Assembly: GCA_963932145.1 (NCBI GenBank)
Contig: OZ010571.1
Span: forward strand, 160,201,796 to 160,265,795
Direction of reading: 5' to 3'
DNA: 64,000 nt
Source of the DNA: Acanthosepion lycidas
Lineage: Eukaryota; Mollusca; Cephalopoda; Sepiida; Sepiidae
Position 1 is the first letter of the stretch; every line of letters starts with the position of its first letter. Shown in pieces: positions 1 to 12,350 of the stretch. The notes under the pieces are model-generated. The model saw only the letters and a list, made by a program, of their open reading frames with translations. It had not been told where the DNA came from and did not search any database. Made by a program: the position numbers and the translations under genes.

Positions 1-1203
1 ATATCAACATTCGTCCGATCAATTTCACATTGTTACTATTCCTATTTCAATAGAACTACTAAAATCATTTTGATTTGTTCTATCAAAGGTATTATGTTTC
101 AGTTAGAGACTTTTGAATCTTTGAAGGAATCTCAAAATTAAACATATCTTATGGAGCAAGAATTGGTAAAATATTTTGAAAGGAAAAAAATCATTTTCTT
201 ATTTATTAGCCTAATCAAATGAATTTTCTGCCTAGTATTTTATCGAATCTACATTGGGTGAGTACATTTGTCTGTTATTCGAAATTCGTGTTTTTTAAAA
301 GAACCATAGAAAATAATTTCCATATAGAAAAAAAAAATGAATACACGAGTTTCTGTTTATCATTTTGATGTTTTTTTTTTTTTGCTTTTTTGTCTGTTTT
401 TGCTTTTTCTTTAACATTAACTCACCTAATTGTTTTGAAATAACAATGTATCAAGCGATCATTCGTGTTTGGTATTTTCTGGCCTAAAAACCTAGCCAAA
501 AAAGATCTGATACAATAACCTTTTTGATTTCACATATTAATTTCCCAATTTCAAATTGACTGATTTTCGATTTCCAGATACCAAACTTGTAATTTTTAAC
601 ATCAATTTGTTAATCCTTCTAACATCTTGATCTTAATTGAACGGCATTTCACCTGCTAATCACCAGGATTCTGCGCTTCAGACAATAATTTCCGGCATGT
701 CAGAATGAGAAAATGACCGGAATATTAGCAATCAAGCTACAGATCAATAGCAAAATTCAATCGAATGTTTTGAAATAAGTTAAATACACATTAGCTGTGA
801 TAATTGTGTATTTCCTGCTGATATCATAAACACGGTTCCATATTCCAAAATAGTGGGTTTTTTATCTAGATAAGCATGCCCTTTATATATTGAAAATGGT
901 GCAACATAATCATCCTAATCTTATTTCTACCCTATTGTGTCGTAAGAAAGCTACATTTAGTCAATGTTTAAAAAAATATGTGATAACAATATCATTTGAT
1001 TCATTATTTCTTCGAACGACTTGACTAAGGCTTAAAGATTTTATAACCATAGAACGTATCATTTTGTTTTATATGCAAACTTATAAAAAAAAAGAGCTGA
1101 GAGAGAATTTTTTGCGAAGAAAAACATTCCCAGCTTTTATACCATCATCATCATTCGTTCAAGATTGCAAAAAGAAAACTTTCCAACAGAAAGTAAACAT
1201 GAT
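1..1203. other. AT-rich non-coding stretch, nothing recognised
   Basis: I see no exon, RNA gene or recognisable transposon domain in this stretch. It is strongly AT-rich with short A and T runs and no open frame worth reporting. Confidence 0.5.
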
Positions 1204-1735
1204 GCTTCATGACTCACACTGATGTCCAATATTTTGAAATATGATAACACGGAGCCTTCAAAAATGGAGTACTATTTTCATATTTGGACGGATGTTGGCC
1301 AGACCTCACTCTCGAGCCTTCTAAAGGGTCTCCTAGCCCTTGTGGGTGACGAATTATTCTCCACCCTTCAACCTCACTCCAACAGGCTAGATGTGGCAAA
1401 CCTCTGCTCTACCACTACTTCCACAGAAGGTCCACGCCGAGGCAAACTTTCACAGCAAGAACCCGCGATGCCACTTACATAGTAGCAAACCACCCACATT
1501 CCCTCCGTATTCTATCGGTGATTGTAAGTTCCACTTGAGCAGCTTCTTCCAGCAAACATCTGCCCTGTGGAACTAATTCCCAACAGGATGTTTCCCCGGT
1601 CACTACAATCTTAACCTGTTTAAGGCAACCGTTATCTTCCACTTCTATACACAAAAATGGCCCCCAAACGTAACCCTCTACCTTGAGTGACCCCGGGCCT
1701 TGTAAAGAGTGAACCTCGCTACAAAAGAATCTTGT
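1204..1735. other. Locally GC-richer unclassified segment, probably old repeat
   Basis: This segment is clearly richer in C and G than its AT-rich surroundings and has short open frames on both strands, none matching a family I know. Its abrupt composition change and the GT microsatellite after it suggest an old retroelement untranslated region or insert. I cannot assign a class; it could also be a cryptic exon of an unknown gene. Confidence 0.3.
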
Positions 1736-1762
1736 GAAAACGCAAATAGAGTTGGCGTTGCA

Positions 1763-1808
<46 letters not shown>
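1763..1808. repeat. (GT)n microsatellite
   Basis: About 22 consecutive GT units with one early interruption are directly visible. Confidence 0.95.
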
Positions 1809-1809
<1 letters not shown>

Positions 1810-4800
1810 ATCTATGTGTCTGTGCATTTGTATGAATTATATAAACTATCGAAGACTATGGTCTTAAACTCCTGTTGGTTAAAAGTAGCAGAATATTTGT
1901 CTAAAGAATCCTTATAAATATAAACCTACTAACTTCAGCAAAATATAGGGAAAGCAAAGAGAAAACTGCATTTATTTAAGGAAAGCATTATTTTTATTAC
2001 ACTTGGCTCCAACCAGTGGTAATCGTTCTCCTCAAGACTATCTTTTCTACTTGTTGTGTTCTAAAATAAATTTGGTGTGAGGTAAATTAATTTTATTAGA
2101 TTTTGTTTTTGACTGTAGGGAACATTGCTGACCTACTTAGAAATTTCCGGGGTTTTTCTCTTCTAAAAACAACTCAACACATTTTAAGCTGCCTCGTCAT
2201 TCTTATTTTCTTTCTTTGTTTCTCTTAAGGTTGACGTTCTATTTATCTGGAATGTCTTCGGAACAGCAATACTCTCTGCATTGACAGTATTCTTAGCATG
2301 ATTTCTTAACGTGTCCTTTACCTCTTTATTTTTTGTTTATTCCTTGTAAACCCGACCTTTTACTTAACTAAGAATTTGAAGCTCTTCAGGAGAGGTGATT
2401 TTAAGCCCGAGGTTCATTCTTTCTGTTTTTAACCATTTTTCTTTCTTATTTGATAGATTTAATATTCGGAACATTGCAATTATTTAATTATTATAGCGTC
2501 TTAATGACGTCTACGATTATAGTCATAATAAAACGATTTAGCGCCGTGATTATTGCTACTTTGGACAAGTATAGAGTACCATTCTCCATTTAGTAACAGA
2601 TTTTTTTAATGCTGCAAATTGTATTTGCACAGGGACGTTATTGTAATATATTGAAACTTCCGGTGTTCCCGAAGAAACGATTTAAATATTATCAATGTCA
2701 ATTTGTCTCTCTTTCTGTTTTTTTTTTTTTTTAACGTTCTTTCTCTATCAAACGCATACACATATGCATACACACTCACACATTTAACTTCTTTTAAGAA
2801 AGTGCAACGGACTGTGGGTTTTTATTGTTTTTGTTCTGAGACTTACTAAATATTTAAAAGGACATTTCACTTTGCCTAGATGCATCAATGTTCTGGAACA
2901 CTCTAAGATATGCAATTCAATAATTTTAATTGACATATGGTTACATTTTCCGCGTGAATAAACTAAACTTTGGTTATCTTCTTATGGATTTCTCAGAAGT
3001 TATTTCAATTATCATACATCAGTAAATGCAAAAACCATTTTTTTCATAAAAAATGTCAACATCTTTATTCAAAAACAAATGTTGCTGAACCAAATATCTG
3101 TGGGTGGCCTTAATAGTACTGTAAAAACAACAATGCATAAATAAATAATTAAAGACAGCTAAGGAGAATTTGGAAATTAAGGTTTTACTTCATACAAGGA
3201 GAACATGCTAACAAAGCATATGTGTTATGCGCCTCCTCTATACCCCTGAAAAGGAAAGTTTGCGAGTATTACAAAAGTTTGTCCTTTCTCACAACTCCAG
3301 CACGTCATGTTGCACATGTTTCGGAAGCATCTTCTTTTCAGGGAATAAAAACAGAAGCCATAAAAATGTAACATGAAACAAACTGGTTGCCGAAATTAGA
3401 GCACACCGTCTATTACACATACTTTGGTCTCTACGACTAATTGTAATATATTGCATCCGTTTTAACATTCTTTCTATTTAATCAAGCGAAAAAATATTGC
3501 ATTATCCCAGCGATAAATAGTTAGTGTTAGCATGTCACTACCAAACATACTTTGTCCTGTTTCCCGATACGGCCATATTTTATACAATTTTGTCAAGAGA
3601 AGCAGATTATGAAAACAGGTGCCAATTGCATATTCAAGAAACTGCATTTTTCTTCCATTCACAATAAAACAATTTAAAGATTTGTATCCAAGTAACACTT
3701 ATAACAATTTTTAAACTGTAGTCGAGTCAATAACGTTTGTTATCATATAACTTATATTAAACCTTTCAAAGCTAAAGCAAGTTTAAAATTTCATAATCCA
3801 TTATATGGATTATATTTCATAATCCATTACATGGATTATATTTCATGATTCATTATATTTTATAATGACAAACAAGCTCATGATGACTATTATGGTAACA
3901 ACGTTTGGGCCCTTGTATGCTCCAACTTTCTTCAATTGTCTGTCGTGGTTGGTAAAGCTCGTAATTTTGAACCTAACTTTTATTCAATGCATTTTGTTAA
4001 TCGTTCTAATTTCACTTAAGGGAGGTCTAGTATCAATTAATTCTCTTTAATTGTAATACAACCTTAAAAAATCCTACTTATATTTATAACATAGATGAAG
4101 GATTAAAAAAATTAAAAGCAATACTTATAAGATAATTAATATTAATGGGTAATTAAGCGTCACCATCATTAGATTATATTCAAGTTCAACTGAATGCCAG
4201 GTCATAGTTGATAAATTTCTTGAAAGACACGCCGTCCCTCAGTAATTTTACTGAAATGCGCAATATTTATGTAAAATCTTAATTAAATATATCTATAAAT
4301 AAAAGAGTCATAAAAATTGTTCACTGTTAAATTAATTCAAATGAAAAACTAAACTTGTGGAGAGATATGTTTTTTTTAGTCGATGAATGTTATTCCAAAA
4401 AATATGCTTTTAATTGTTTAATGAACACTAAATAAATGTGATGATTTCTTTTACACTTCTTTCGTCATTAAAATTGTTTCGTATACTTTAACTGAACTTA
4501 TTTTCTTATAAATGGGTTTAAAAGTCATTTGACTAGAAAAGAATTACATCTTTTAATTATTATAAAAATAATTTGCAAAAATTTATAGTTTCTGAATAGA
4601 AAACAGGAATTTTGAAATTTATTACTTTGCCAATTTTTATAGAAAATCTTTTTTTAAGAAAACCCAGAAAACACCACGCATAAAAATGTGAAATTAAAAG
4701 TGAGGTAATGAAAATGTTTTGTAATAGGAGTGCATTTTTTTCATATTAGAAATTTATTTTACATCAGATTCCAATTGACAATAATTTTGTCTCTCGTCTT
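1809..4800. other. AT-rich non-coding stretch with one small tandem repeat
   Basis: I see no supported gene. The only structured part is at about 3790-3856, where a roughly 26-bp AT-rich unit containing the self-complementary core ATCCATTATATGGAT is repeated about two and a half times. Short open frames here have no family resemblance. Confidence 0.5.
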
Positions 4801-4832
4801 CAACCATATATATATATATATATATATAGTCA

Positions 4833-4921
4833 TCCACAGACAGACTGCTTAAACCGGGATCGAAACCCGACTGATTTGGCATCAATCGGAGATTTTACTC
4901 CTGAGCTATCAGCGCCCATTT
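4833..4921 (-). repeat. tRNA-derived SINE head
   Basis: On the minus strand a tRNA-like block reads with a polymerase III A box (TAGCTCAGGAG, about 4900-4911) and a B box (GGTTTCGATCC, about 4855-4866) at tRNA spacing, and a T-arm-like CGGG/CCCG stem around TTTCGAT. The acceptor ends do not pair, so this is not a functional tRNA gene. It matches the head of a tRNA-derived SINE. An (AT)n tract at 4805-4829 abuts it, as at many SINE ends. Confidence 0.7.
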
Positions 4922-5075
4922 GAGAGGAAGGCTAATTTTTACGTACTTATTCTTCGAATAAACACGCCAATAGCCGAGAGGGCTCAATTCATAGAAGAAC
5001 TCAGTATTAGCAACAGTAGTTATTGTTTACAAACTCGCGCTTTCTCCCAAGAGTGCTCGACCGGATGTAATCATT

Positions 5076-5314
5076 TTAACCCAAGCAAAACAATAACGCT
5101 ATTAAGACACAAGATGTTACAAGTTGTGAAAGAATATAAGAAAAAGAAAAATTATTAAGGAGGGAGAACAATAAAAGAGAAATTAAGAAGACGGTTGATA
5201 ATATTTACATTTTAATTTTTGAAGATTAAAGTTGATTGGAAAGCAAGAAGCCGAAGAGTTTCACAAGTGAGAAGTGCACGAAAAGAAACTGTTAGCACAG
5301 AACTTACGGTTACA
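5076..5314. repeat. Dispersed repeat family A, copy 1
   Basis: About 235 bp here aligns, with many substitutions and small indels, to 24040-24272 in the same orientation. Shared landmarks run in the same order: an AACCC(C)AAGCAA start, a block ending GAAGATTAAAGTTGA, and the end ACTTACGGTTACA / ATTTACGGTTACA. Similarity stops abruptly at both ends, which defines a mobile or formerly mobile unit. An open frame across it (5219-5551) extends past the repeat and looks incidental. Class unknown; a non-autonomous element or SINE tail is likely. Confidence 0.7.
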
Positions 5315-7290
5315 TATAGCCATTTCAATTGTAAAATCATGAGACCAAGTTGCCAAACTAGCACTGCGCTTAAATTTATAAAGTTTAGGTACCATAGAGG
5401 AAATTTCATTAGAACAATCACCATGAAAGTATTTGTAGGAACGGCAAAGCGAATCTACATTACGGCGGTGGGAAATAGACTGAAGCTAAGATATCAGGTC
5501 AAGACCAATATCATTGCAGATTCTTCTTTGGATTGTATCAAGAATCTCTAAATATATAACAGGAGCGCCAGACTATATGTGGCAGCACTATTAAAAGCAT
5601 GGACGAATGGTCGACTTATAAGCATGTATAGATAGATTCAGGCATGAAAATTGTCTACTAAGACGCAGTGAACCAACTTTTTAGCAGCAGACCTAACAAC
5701 TGATACAATATAATATTTCCACTTCATACCAGCAGAGAACATTTATAAAGAAGATTTTTATAATTTTTTAAATACCCATTTGTGTACATTTTTATTGTTA
5801 AATCATGTGATTGTTGTTGGTAGTGAACGTAACAAAAAAACTTTACCAAATTCTGTAAAAAGACTTACAGTTATTATAATATGTGTCGTTATACTAAATA
5901 TTAATTATAGGTTGCTTACAAACTATATACAAGTGTCAGTAATCACTTTCGAGACTAGTATTTGGGTTTGACACTTCATAGAGATTTTCACGTGATTTTT
6001 TTCTAAGCATGGATGTCTCTACATCCCTTAGTTTATAAAACATGTGATTTTCATCCTCATATACTACCAAGATTGCTAATGTACCACGGGAGCTCTATCT
6101 CGCTGCAACGCATGTAGTGGTTAATAAAAAGTGCTCTACTCGATTCCTGTAGCATTGATAATTATATCATCAAAAGTGTTGTGCGAACTTGAAAGTCCAC
6201 ACGTTCAGTAAGGGTATCATCATGGCCCAGAAAACTTTAAACACTAGCTCAAGGTGCTATGTAGTTGTAAATCTAACCCTTTGCTTTAATGGTCAGTCGT
6301 ATGTTACTACCTGTCTTGGTGTTTTGAAAGATTTATGTTCTGATGTGAAAACAAAAGGATAATCGAAAGATTGCACAAAACCCCAAAAAGGGAAATAATA
6401 ATGATGTGAAAATTTTGAGAGATATTTTTCATTTGTTAATAGTTTTAGTATATGATAAACATACAGCGTTTTAAAAGAATTCGTTCTGGAAAAGCTTTAC
6501 AGGATATTGCCAGTGCCACTATTAATGTTTGAGTAAAAAGATGAGTGCAAGTTTAAAATCACTTTCTTTCTTCGGCATTAAATAAATTTGAAGCAAGCCT
6601 TTAAAAGCTTACTACGTGCTGATTTTTTTCGCAATTTTGTTCAATTGATATAAATAAAAAAATAAACCAGACGAAAATTACTCTTTTCATTCATGTGGTC
6701 CTTCTCTAATATCCTTGCAAAAGAGCTACTTGGGAGGTCTGCAGAGTGAAAAGCCGAAATACGATTAAATGCTTTTTATTGAGATGCCATTTAACAATTC
6801 CTTGTTTTCGTTTGACGTTTATATAATGTCCAATACGTTTGGTGATTGTTGATAAAGTCCGGTCATGTTAAACTCGAAATTTCACCTCGTTTGTAGTTAA
6901 CGTTGTTCTTCTGTTGCATACCTAATATTTCAATGTATTTCTGATTTTTGTTGGCTTCCAGTTACTATTTGCTGTCTTACATTCAGTAGATATACATTTA
7001 TTTTAAATGTGTCTCCAGTCAAAACATGTTACACATTTGTTTACACTATAGAAATCATCATAAGAAGCTCCCAATTCTCTATAAAAGCAGCGTATCTAAC
7101 AGTTTCGTTGTTAATTGGGGTGATATAAAATTGCCATAGTTAGAGACATAGTAAAAAATGGCTTCATGTTGACATTTTGCACTGATCATTTTTTGTAAAA
7201 AAAAAAAAAAAACTAAGATCACACACATTTTACATATATTAACCTCTTCGTAATGAGTGAGCTCTATTTGTGAGTACAATCTTTTGTATT
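5315..7290. other. AT-rich non-coding stretch, nothing recognised
   Basis: Only short open frames without domain resemblance and an A-rich run at about 7196-7213 are visible. Confidence 0.5.
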
Positions 7291-7299
7291 TTTAAGGCT

Positions 7300-9690
7300 A
7301 CCACTGAGTATATCGGAACCTTTTCCAATCTATGCGAGTGCTTCAACTAAAACTAAAATTATTCATGAACTCACGTGCCACATTTTTTAGATTTCCACTT
7401 CAAAATCTTTGTATAATATATCCAAAGATACATTGTAATCTGCAGAGACTGCAACGTCAATAAGAAAGCACATTCTGTTTTTGCGCTCTTTGGTCACAAT
7501 GTCTGGGCGATTAGCTTTGATTGTTTTTTCTGTGTTTATTGTGAAATCCCATAAAATTGTTACAGGTTCTGTCTCTATAACCGGGTCTGGGTGGTGTTCA
7601 TACCAATTTTCTTGCAGTTCCCTTCCCGTAAAAATATATTTTTCAGTGCAGATATTGGCCTATCATGCCGAGTTTTATATTCAGTGCGTGGTAACACCAT
7701 GCAACCTGATACAATATGGTCAATTGTTTCTGAATATTTATCACAGAATCTGCATTTCGGGTTAACATTCACAAGTATGTATGCTTGGCAATTTCTAATT
7801 AGCAAGAATTGGTCCTCCGCAACAAGACTAAAACCTTCGGTTTCAGCTTTTAACCCTGCACTATATAACCACTGATGGTTGCGGGGTTTGTCTACATCAG
7901 CTTGTTTGATACGGGCAGAGTATTGACCATGAACAGGGTTATTTTGCGATCGTTTTTGTATCTGGTACATTGCATTTGCTTTTGCTTTCTTTTTTAGGTT
8001 CTTTGTCGCAGCAGTCGATATATTATGATTTGTCTACACTTCTTCACCCACTTGAAATTTGAATTTGCTGGCTTCCTTTATTACTGAACAAATTGTCTTA
8101 TTTCTTTTATTTTCTTTGACATGGATCATCATTCGGTCTTCTCTAGCTTTCAGGTATCATCAGATCTGTGTACATACAGATAATCAACATCAGCCTTAGG
8201 ATGATGCATGCGGTGGCGAGAAGCTTTCTCGTTTTGACATCCATACTCATAATGTCAGCTGTGGCCAACTTGTTTATGGCTGATATTCTCTTTTGTGAAT
8301 TCAACTCGGTATTTAACACCAGCCGCACACACCTACAGTATTCTTTTTCTTACTTTCTTCTTCATTTGGGTATGCTGTATTCCATCTCTTTCCTAGGTAT
8401 TTATAGGCTTCTTCTCGTTCCAGTTCCCTTAGAACATTTTACAGTACTGAGGATAACATTCAACTCATTGTCACCCTTGTCAAAGAGTTTGATATCATTC
8501 ATGCAGAATAAGTGATTAAACACACTTTTTTTTACTTTGTCTTCATAGATACTCTTTAGTTCCTGTGAAAGAGGATTAAGGGTTTAGATATCATCGGATA
8601 TTCAAACAATTGGAAGTGACAGTACCTTTGGTGTGGTTCAAATATAATGTGGTTTTTCGCAGTTCCATATTATATTTAAGCTTACTATCACTGAGGAGAC
8701 TTTGAACATTTCCAAAGACTTAAAGATCCTAGAGTGTGGCACGCTATCAATTGCTTTATGGTAATCTATCCAAACTGTGCTGAGATTTCTACTTTTTCCT
8801 GCGATTCTTCAGGATCATTTTATTTATGAATAGTTGATATTTGCAACCATATGAACCTCTTCGTCATCCCTTTTGTTCTAAGGGAATAATATTGTTTTCA
8901 TCACGAAGTACAGGTCGTTAGGACAGACGTGATCAATTTATATTTGGTGGGCAGACATGTTATTGACCTATAATTTTTGGATCATCTCTTTCACCCGTTT
9001 TTACTAGGCGATATGTAATACATTCAGTGATCCATTCTGGAATTTCATTAGGGTTATTAATTAGCATTGATAAAGTTTGCGCAAGAGTTTTGTGGATTAA
9101 TGACTGATGATAGAGCTAAAAGTTGGGAACTTCTCATTTCCTGGGAATTTCTATATCTGAGAATTTTGTTAGAACTTGCCTAACATTAGTCTTGGTTATA
9201 TTTTTCCATTCTTGTACAGGTTTATCCTTCATTATTTCTTGTTCTCATTTGATCCATTCTGCATTGGGATTATATTCCTTTCGGTTCCTTCAAATATACT
9301 CCCAAAATGTTTGCTTTTCTTCAATAAATGTTGTCTTTTTGACTTCCATAAGTGCTTTTCTAATTTCCTGGTAAACTTCTTGAGGTTTGTTTGGTATATC
9401 TTATATTGTCGATATAACCTACAACGTTTTTTTCTTATCGGCTTGTTGTGCCTTTAATTACAGTTTTCTTCTTAAGTATGGTGGAATTTTATTTACTGCT
9501 TTACGAACATTGGTAAGCATATTTGGGTTGAGATAGGGTTTTATTTTGGTTCCTACCATATCTCTCCATCTTTGTTATATTTGAGCCGTAATGTTCTTTT
9601 GTGGATTTTGAATGCAGCGAAAAAAGATGGCATGACTTGTTTATACTCTTCACAATTCCATTTCGCTCGCTTTTTTTTCTATTAATTGAT
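7300..9690 (-). pseudogene. RLE-type non-LTR retrotransposon (LINE) remnant
   Basis: The minus strand encodes the decayed 3' half of a LINE polyprotein of the restriction-like-endonuclease type (R2/R4/NeSL-related). At about 8480-8600 it resembles the RT palm, but the catalytic box reads MNDIK where these families have a YMDD/MDD-type box. At 8143-8330 is a thumb-like block with SMDVKTRKLLA. At 7690-7770 is the zinc motif CRFCDKYSETIDHIVSGC (CX2CX7HX4C), and at 7440-7570 the endonuclease core RPDIV followed by FLIDV, the usual PD...D pattern. These are in the order expected for the family. Stops and frameshifts interrupt all blocks, so the copy is dead. The 5' boundary is not clear. Confidence 0.8.
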
Positions 9691-10084
9691 TTAGCATTAA
9701 GTCACCAGCTCCAATGTAGGAGTTAATCTGGCTTTGGTGACTAGGTGCCTCATTGTCTGTTGCAGTGACAGAGTTTTCGTCCCTAGACTGGTTCCCCGCT
9801 GATAGATGCAGTCTTTGTTTACCCGGGTGAAGACCGATGCGCTATGAGTTTTTGTTTGTAAATATTGGGATTTGTATTTTTTTTGCGCTTTAACCTTAAC
9901 CGCCAAGGGATAATTTTATTCAAGATATCACCTCGAGGATGACTATCGACCAAAACTAAAGAGCTCATCCTTCCCATGAGACACGGCTATGCGGATATCA
10001 CGTCAATATTTTTCATCCACAGGGTGTTTTATTTATGTATTTTTTTTATTATTATTCCTATCATTGTTATCATTATTATTATTT

Positions 10085-10620
10085 ATTAATTGACGTTCTC
10101 CCCCAAATCTTTCCTTCGAGCAAGCCTCTCCCCGGTGGCAAGCCTCCATTGCGCTCCAGCTCTTGGTGTAAATCACGTCTCCGGAGTGAGCGATCGTTAG
10201 CGATATATTCCCACCTCTCGACGTCCATGTCTTTTGCCCTCATGTCCCTTTTGTAGGCATCCTTGAAGCGAAGATGAGGTCTCACTTTTACCGGTGGTTA
10301 GTTCCCCGGACAGAAGGACCTTTGGAATCTTCCCATCTCTAGACTATTGCTTCCTGTGTTTTGCCGTCGCAGTGAAGCGACACTGGAGTGTCCTTTCCAA
10401 GGCACAGGCCTGAGCAGGGTTTTATGAGAGATCGGCGGTTGTCTATGCAGTACGTCTCCCCTCTCCACGCCACCGATGTTGTCCAAGGGAAAGGTAGAAT
10501 CAAATACAGCTTAGCATAAGCGTCGTCAAGGAGTTGCCAGAACGAAGCTAAACATAACATCGGACTGTTTTAAGGCTACGGATTTCTCCTCAGGTTTTAT
10601 CCCCGAGGACTTTCCCATGA
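10085..10620 (-). pseudogene. LINE ORF2 C-terminal tail fragment
   Basis: On the minus strand, around 10079-10285, a tail with the pattern RPHLRFKDAYKRDM, DVERWEYIANDRSL and RRDLHQ is the widespread extreme C-terminus of RTE/jockey-like LINE ORF2 proteins (phosphodiester-transfer proteins whose tail follows the RT). The preceding part (10286-10560) has the expected region in two shifted frames. The region is GC-richer than its flanks. No RT catalytic box lies in the fragment, which is a 5'-truncated remnant. Confidence 0.7.
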
Positions 10621-10649
10621 ATTGACTATTATGAATCAATAATAAAAGT

Positions 10650-10920
10650 AATAAACAGAAGAAAATAACGTTACGACTCCATACCACGACTTATCTTTAA
10701 AACCAATCCTGTAAAATTCATGCAGTGTGCCATGGCGAATTGTCATGTTGAAAGATGTCACTTCCATCGTAGAAAAATGTTATTTCGAAGGAGTGTACTC
10801 GGTCTTCAATGATATTGACGGAGTTGGTACACGACAATGTAACTTCACTATAAATGATAAGATTCAGTTTTTTACCAACAGAATGTCCAAGCCGTATTGC
10901 TATCTCGGCCATCTTGTTTT
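10650..10920 (-). pseudogene. Tc1/mariner-type transposase fragment
   Basis: On the minus strand, the sequence DIFQHDNSPWHTA followed after one stop by ILQDWF resembles the second catalytic aspartate region of Tc1 transposases (usual form FQHDNDPKHTA...DWF). Upstream sequence (to about 10912) is open but weakly similar and the third catalytic region is not recognisable, so this is a short, old fragment. It directly abuts the LINE tail at 10085-10620. I am moderately sure of the family and not of the ends. Confidence 0.55.
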
Positions 10921-11109
10921 TCTACAGTGCAGCTTGATATCATCTCTTTCCCATTCATACAATGTTCAGTTCTGATGTTTGACGGCATTTTTGTCAATCA
11001 ATTAGTTGACATAATTACTTTGAATGGCCTAGAGATTCACAGTTCCATACGCAACACGTCTGGATGTACTGTATGTTGTGTTGCATTCCTGCTTTCAAAC
11101 TGATTACAG

Positions 11110-12110
11110 CTAGTTGCAATTTGTTCCACGGTATACTTTATGCTGGTTCGTACTTAGTGAAAAAGTTTCAGTTTGCTTCTTCAGATGATAAGTTTTGGTC
11201 ACTCAATACCTTGTCGGTGGATATTTTATTTTGACCTCCTTGAACTTTTGGTGCTAGGTATTCACCACAACTGAATGTGAGCATTCCATGAACTGTGCTA
11301 TTTCGAAAGTGCTCTATCCTCATCTTCTGGCCATAATAATATGTCCTTTATCAAAATCAAGCAAATCTTTTTTTCATGCTCTAACCTATGGAATTCAATG
11401 CATTAAAATGAAACACTTAACTCTTTATATAACTCTGATCCAGATATGCACAATTGCCCGGAGACAATAACTGCTATTCTTGCCACAAGCCGTTGATCGA
11501 AATGCATGTGTATGAGAAGGGTGACTCGTTTAGTATTGTTTACATTTTTGAAGAAGCACAAACAAAAAGTCTATACCGCTTTATTTGAACAAGTTTTGTA
11601 ATATAACTTTTTTATATTTGTAAGGCTTGTGACAAAGTGAATGTAATTTGAAATCTAGCTGCAACAGTTCAAGTTTAAATGCGAGAAAATCTTTGAAACA
11701 TTCACAGTTAATAAAATCCCTAAAACTCATATAGAAGTTTTGCAGAACCGAAGAATCCATTATAGAATTCTTACAGAACGCATTGACGAGGCCAATGTCG
11801 GAGTTAACTCCTCCTTAATTCCCAAGTTGTTCACAAGGGGTCGCTGTCCCTACACTATAAATACTGAGCAATTTATTGCTTCGTTCTCTTTTTACTTTGC
11901 ATTTCAGCGGACACATTTAAAAATGTGATCTCTCTGCGATAGATCATATGTGGGAAGACGCCATGAAAGAGAGATCACTTGTGGGAAAACGCCATGAAAC
12001 ATACATACACGTACGTACGAACATTCACCAAAATACAAACTCTTTACGTTCACAATCACAAATATTGATGTCTTTGTCATTTGTAAATTTTGTCGTTTAA
12101 TGCATATATT
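11110..12110. other. Unassigned stretch with a 31-bp tandem duplication
   Basis: I see no gene. At 11942-12001 a 31-bp unit (GATCAYWTGTGGGAARACGC and following bases) occurs twice in tandem with few differences. Around 11850-11880 a short GC-richer block with a TATAAATA string could be a fossil promoter or LTR, without further support. Confidence 0.4.
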
Positions 12111-12111
12111 T

Positions 12112-12175
<64 letters not shown>
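12112..12175. repeat. (TA)n microsatellite
   Basis: About 30 uninterrupted TA units are directly visible. Confidence 0.95.
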
Positions 12176-12178
<3 letters not shown>

Positions 12179-12251
12179 GAAATATAGTATTAAGATGTGC
12201 TATATTTATGGGATAAAGTGTTCAATATCAGAGATAGAGCGTGTGTAGATA

Positions 12252-12350
12252 TAAAAGTGAACATAGAAGTCAACACTTAGAGGCGACAGTCTGTTTCATG
12301 CTAGAAACGAGTGCTCGTGGCCTGACGATTGCATCTAGCATGAAATATTT
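12252..12350. repeat. Dispersed hairpin repeat family B, copy 1
   Basis: The segment starts ATAAAAGTGAA, continues GTCAACACTTAGAGGCGACAG, and ends in a hairpin with perfect 12-bp arms (TTTCATGCTAGA at 12294-12305 and its complement at 12334-12345). The first part recurs at 56551-56590 beside another (TA)n tract. The part GGCCTGACGATTGCAT...CATGAAA recurs, changed, at 44817-44851. This looks like the conserved 3' end of a SINE or LINE family. Confidence 0.65.

Noticed and set aside
4833..4921. tRNA gene on the minus strand
   Set aside because: A and B boxes are present but the acceptor stem does not pair; a SINE head explains it better.
5219..5551. 110-codon Arg/Lys-rich open frame
   Set aside because: It begins inside dispersed repeat A and runs past its end; the second repeat copy does not keep the frame open.
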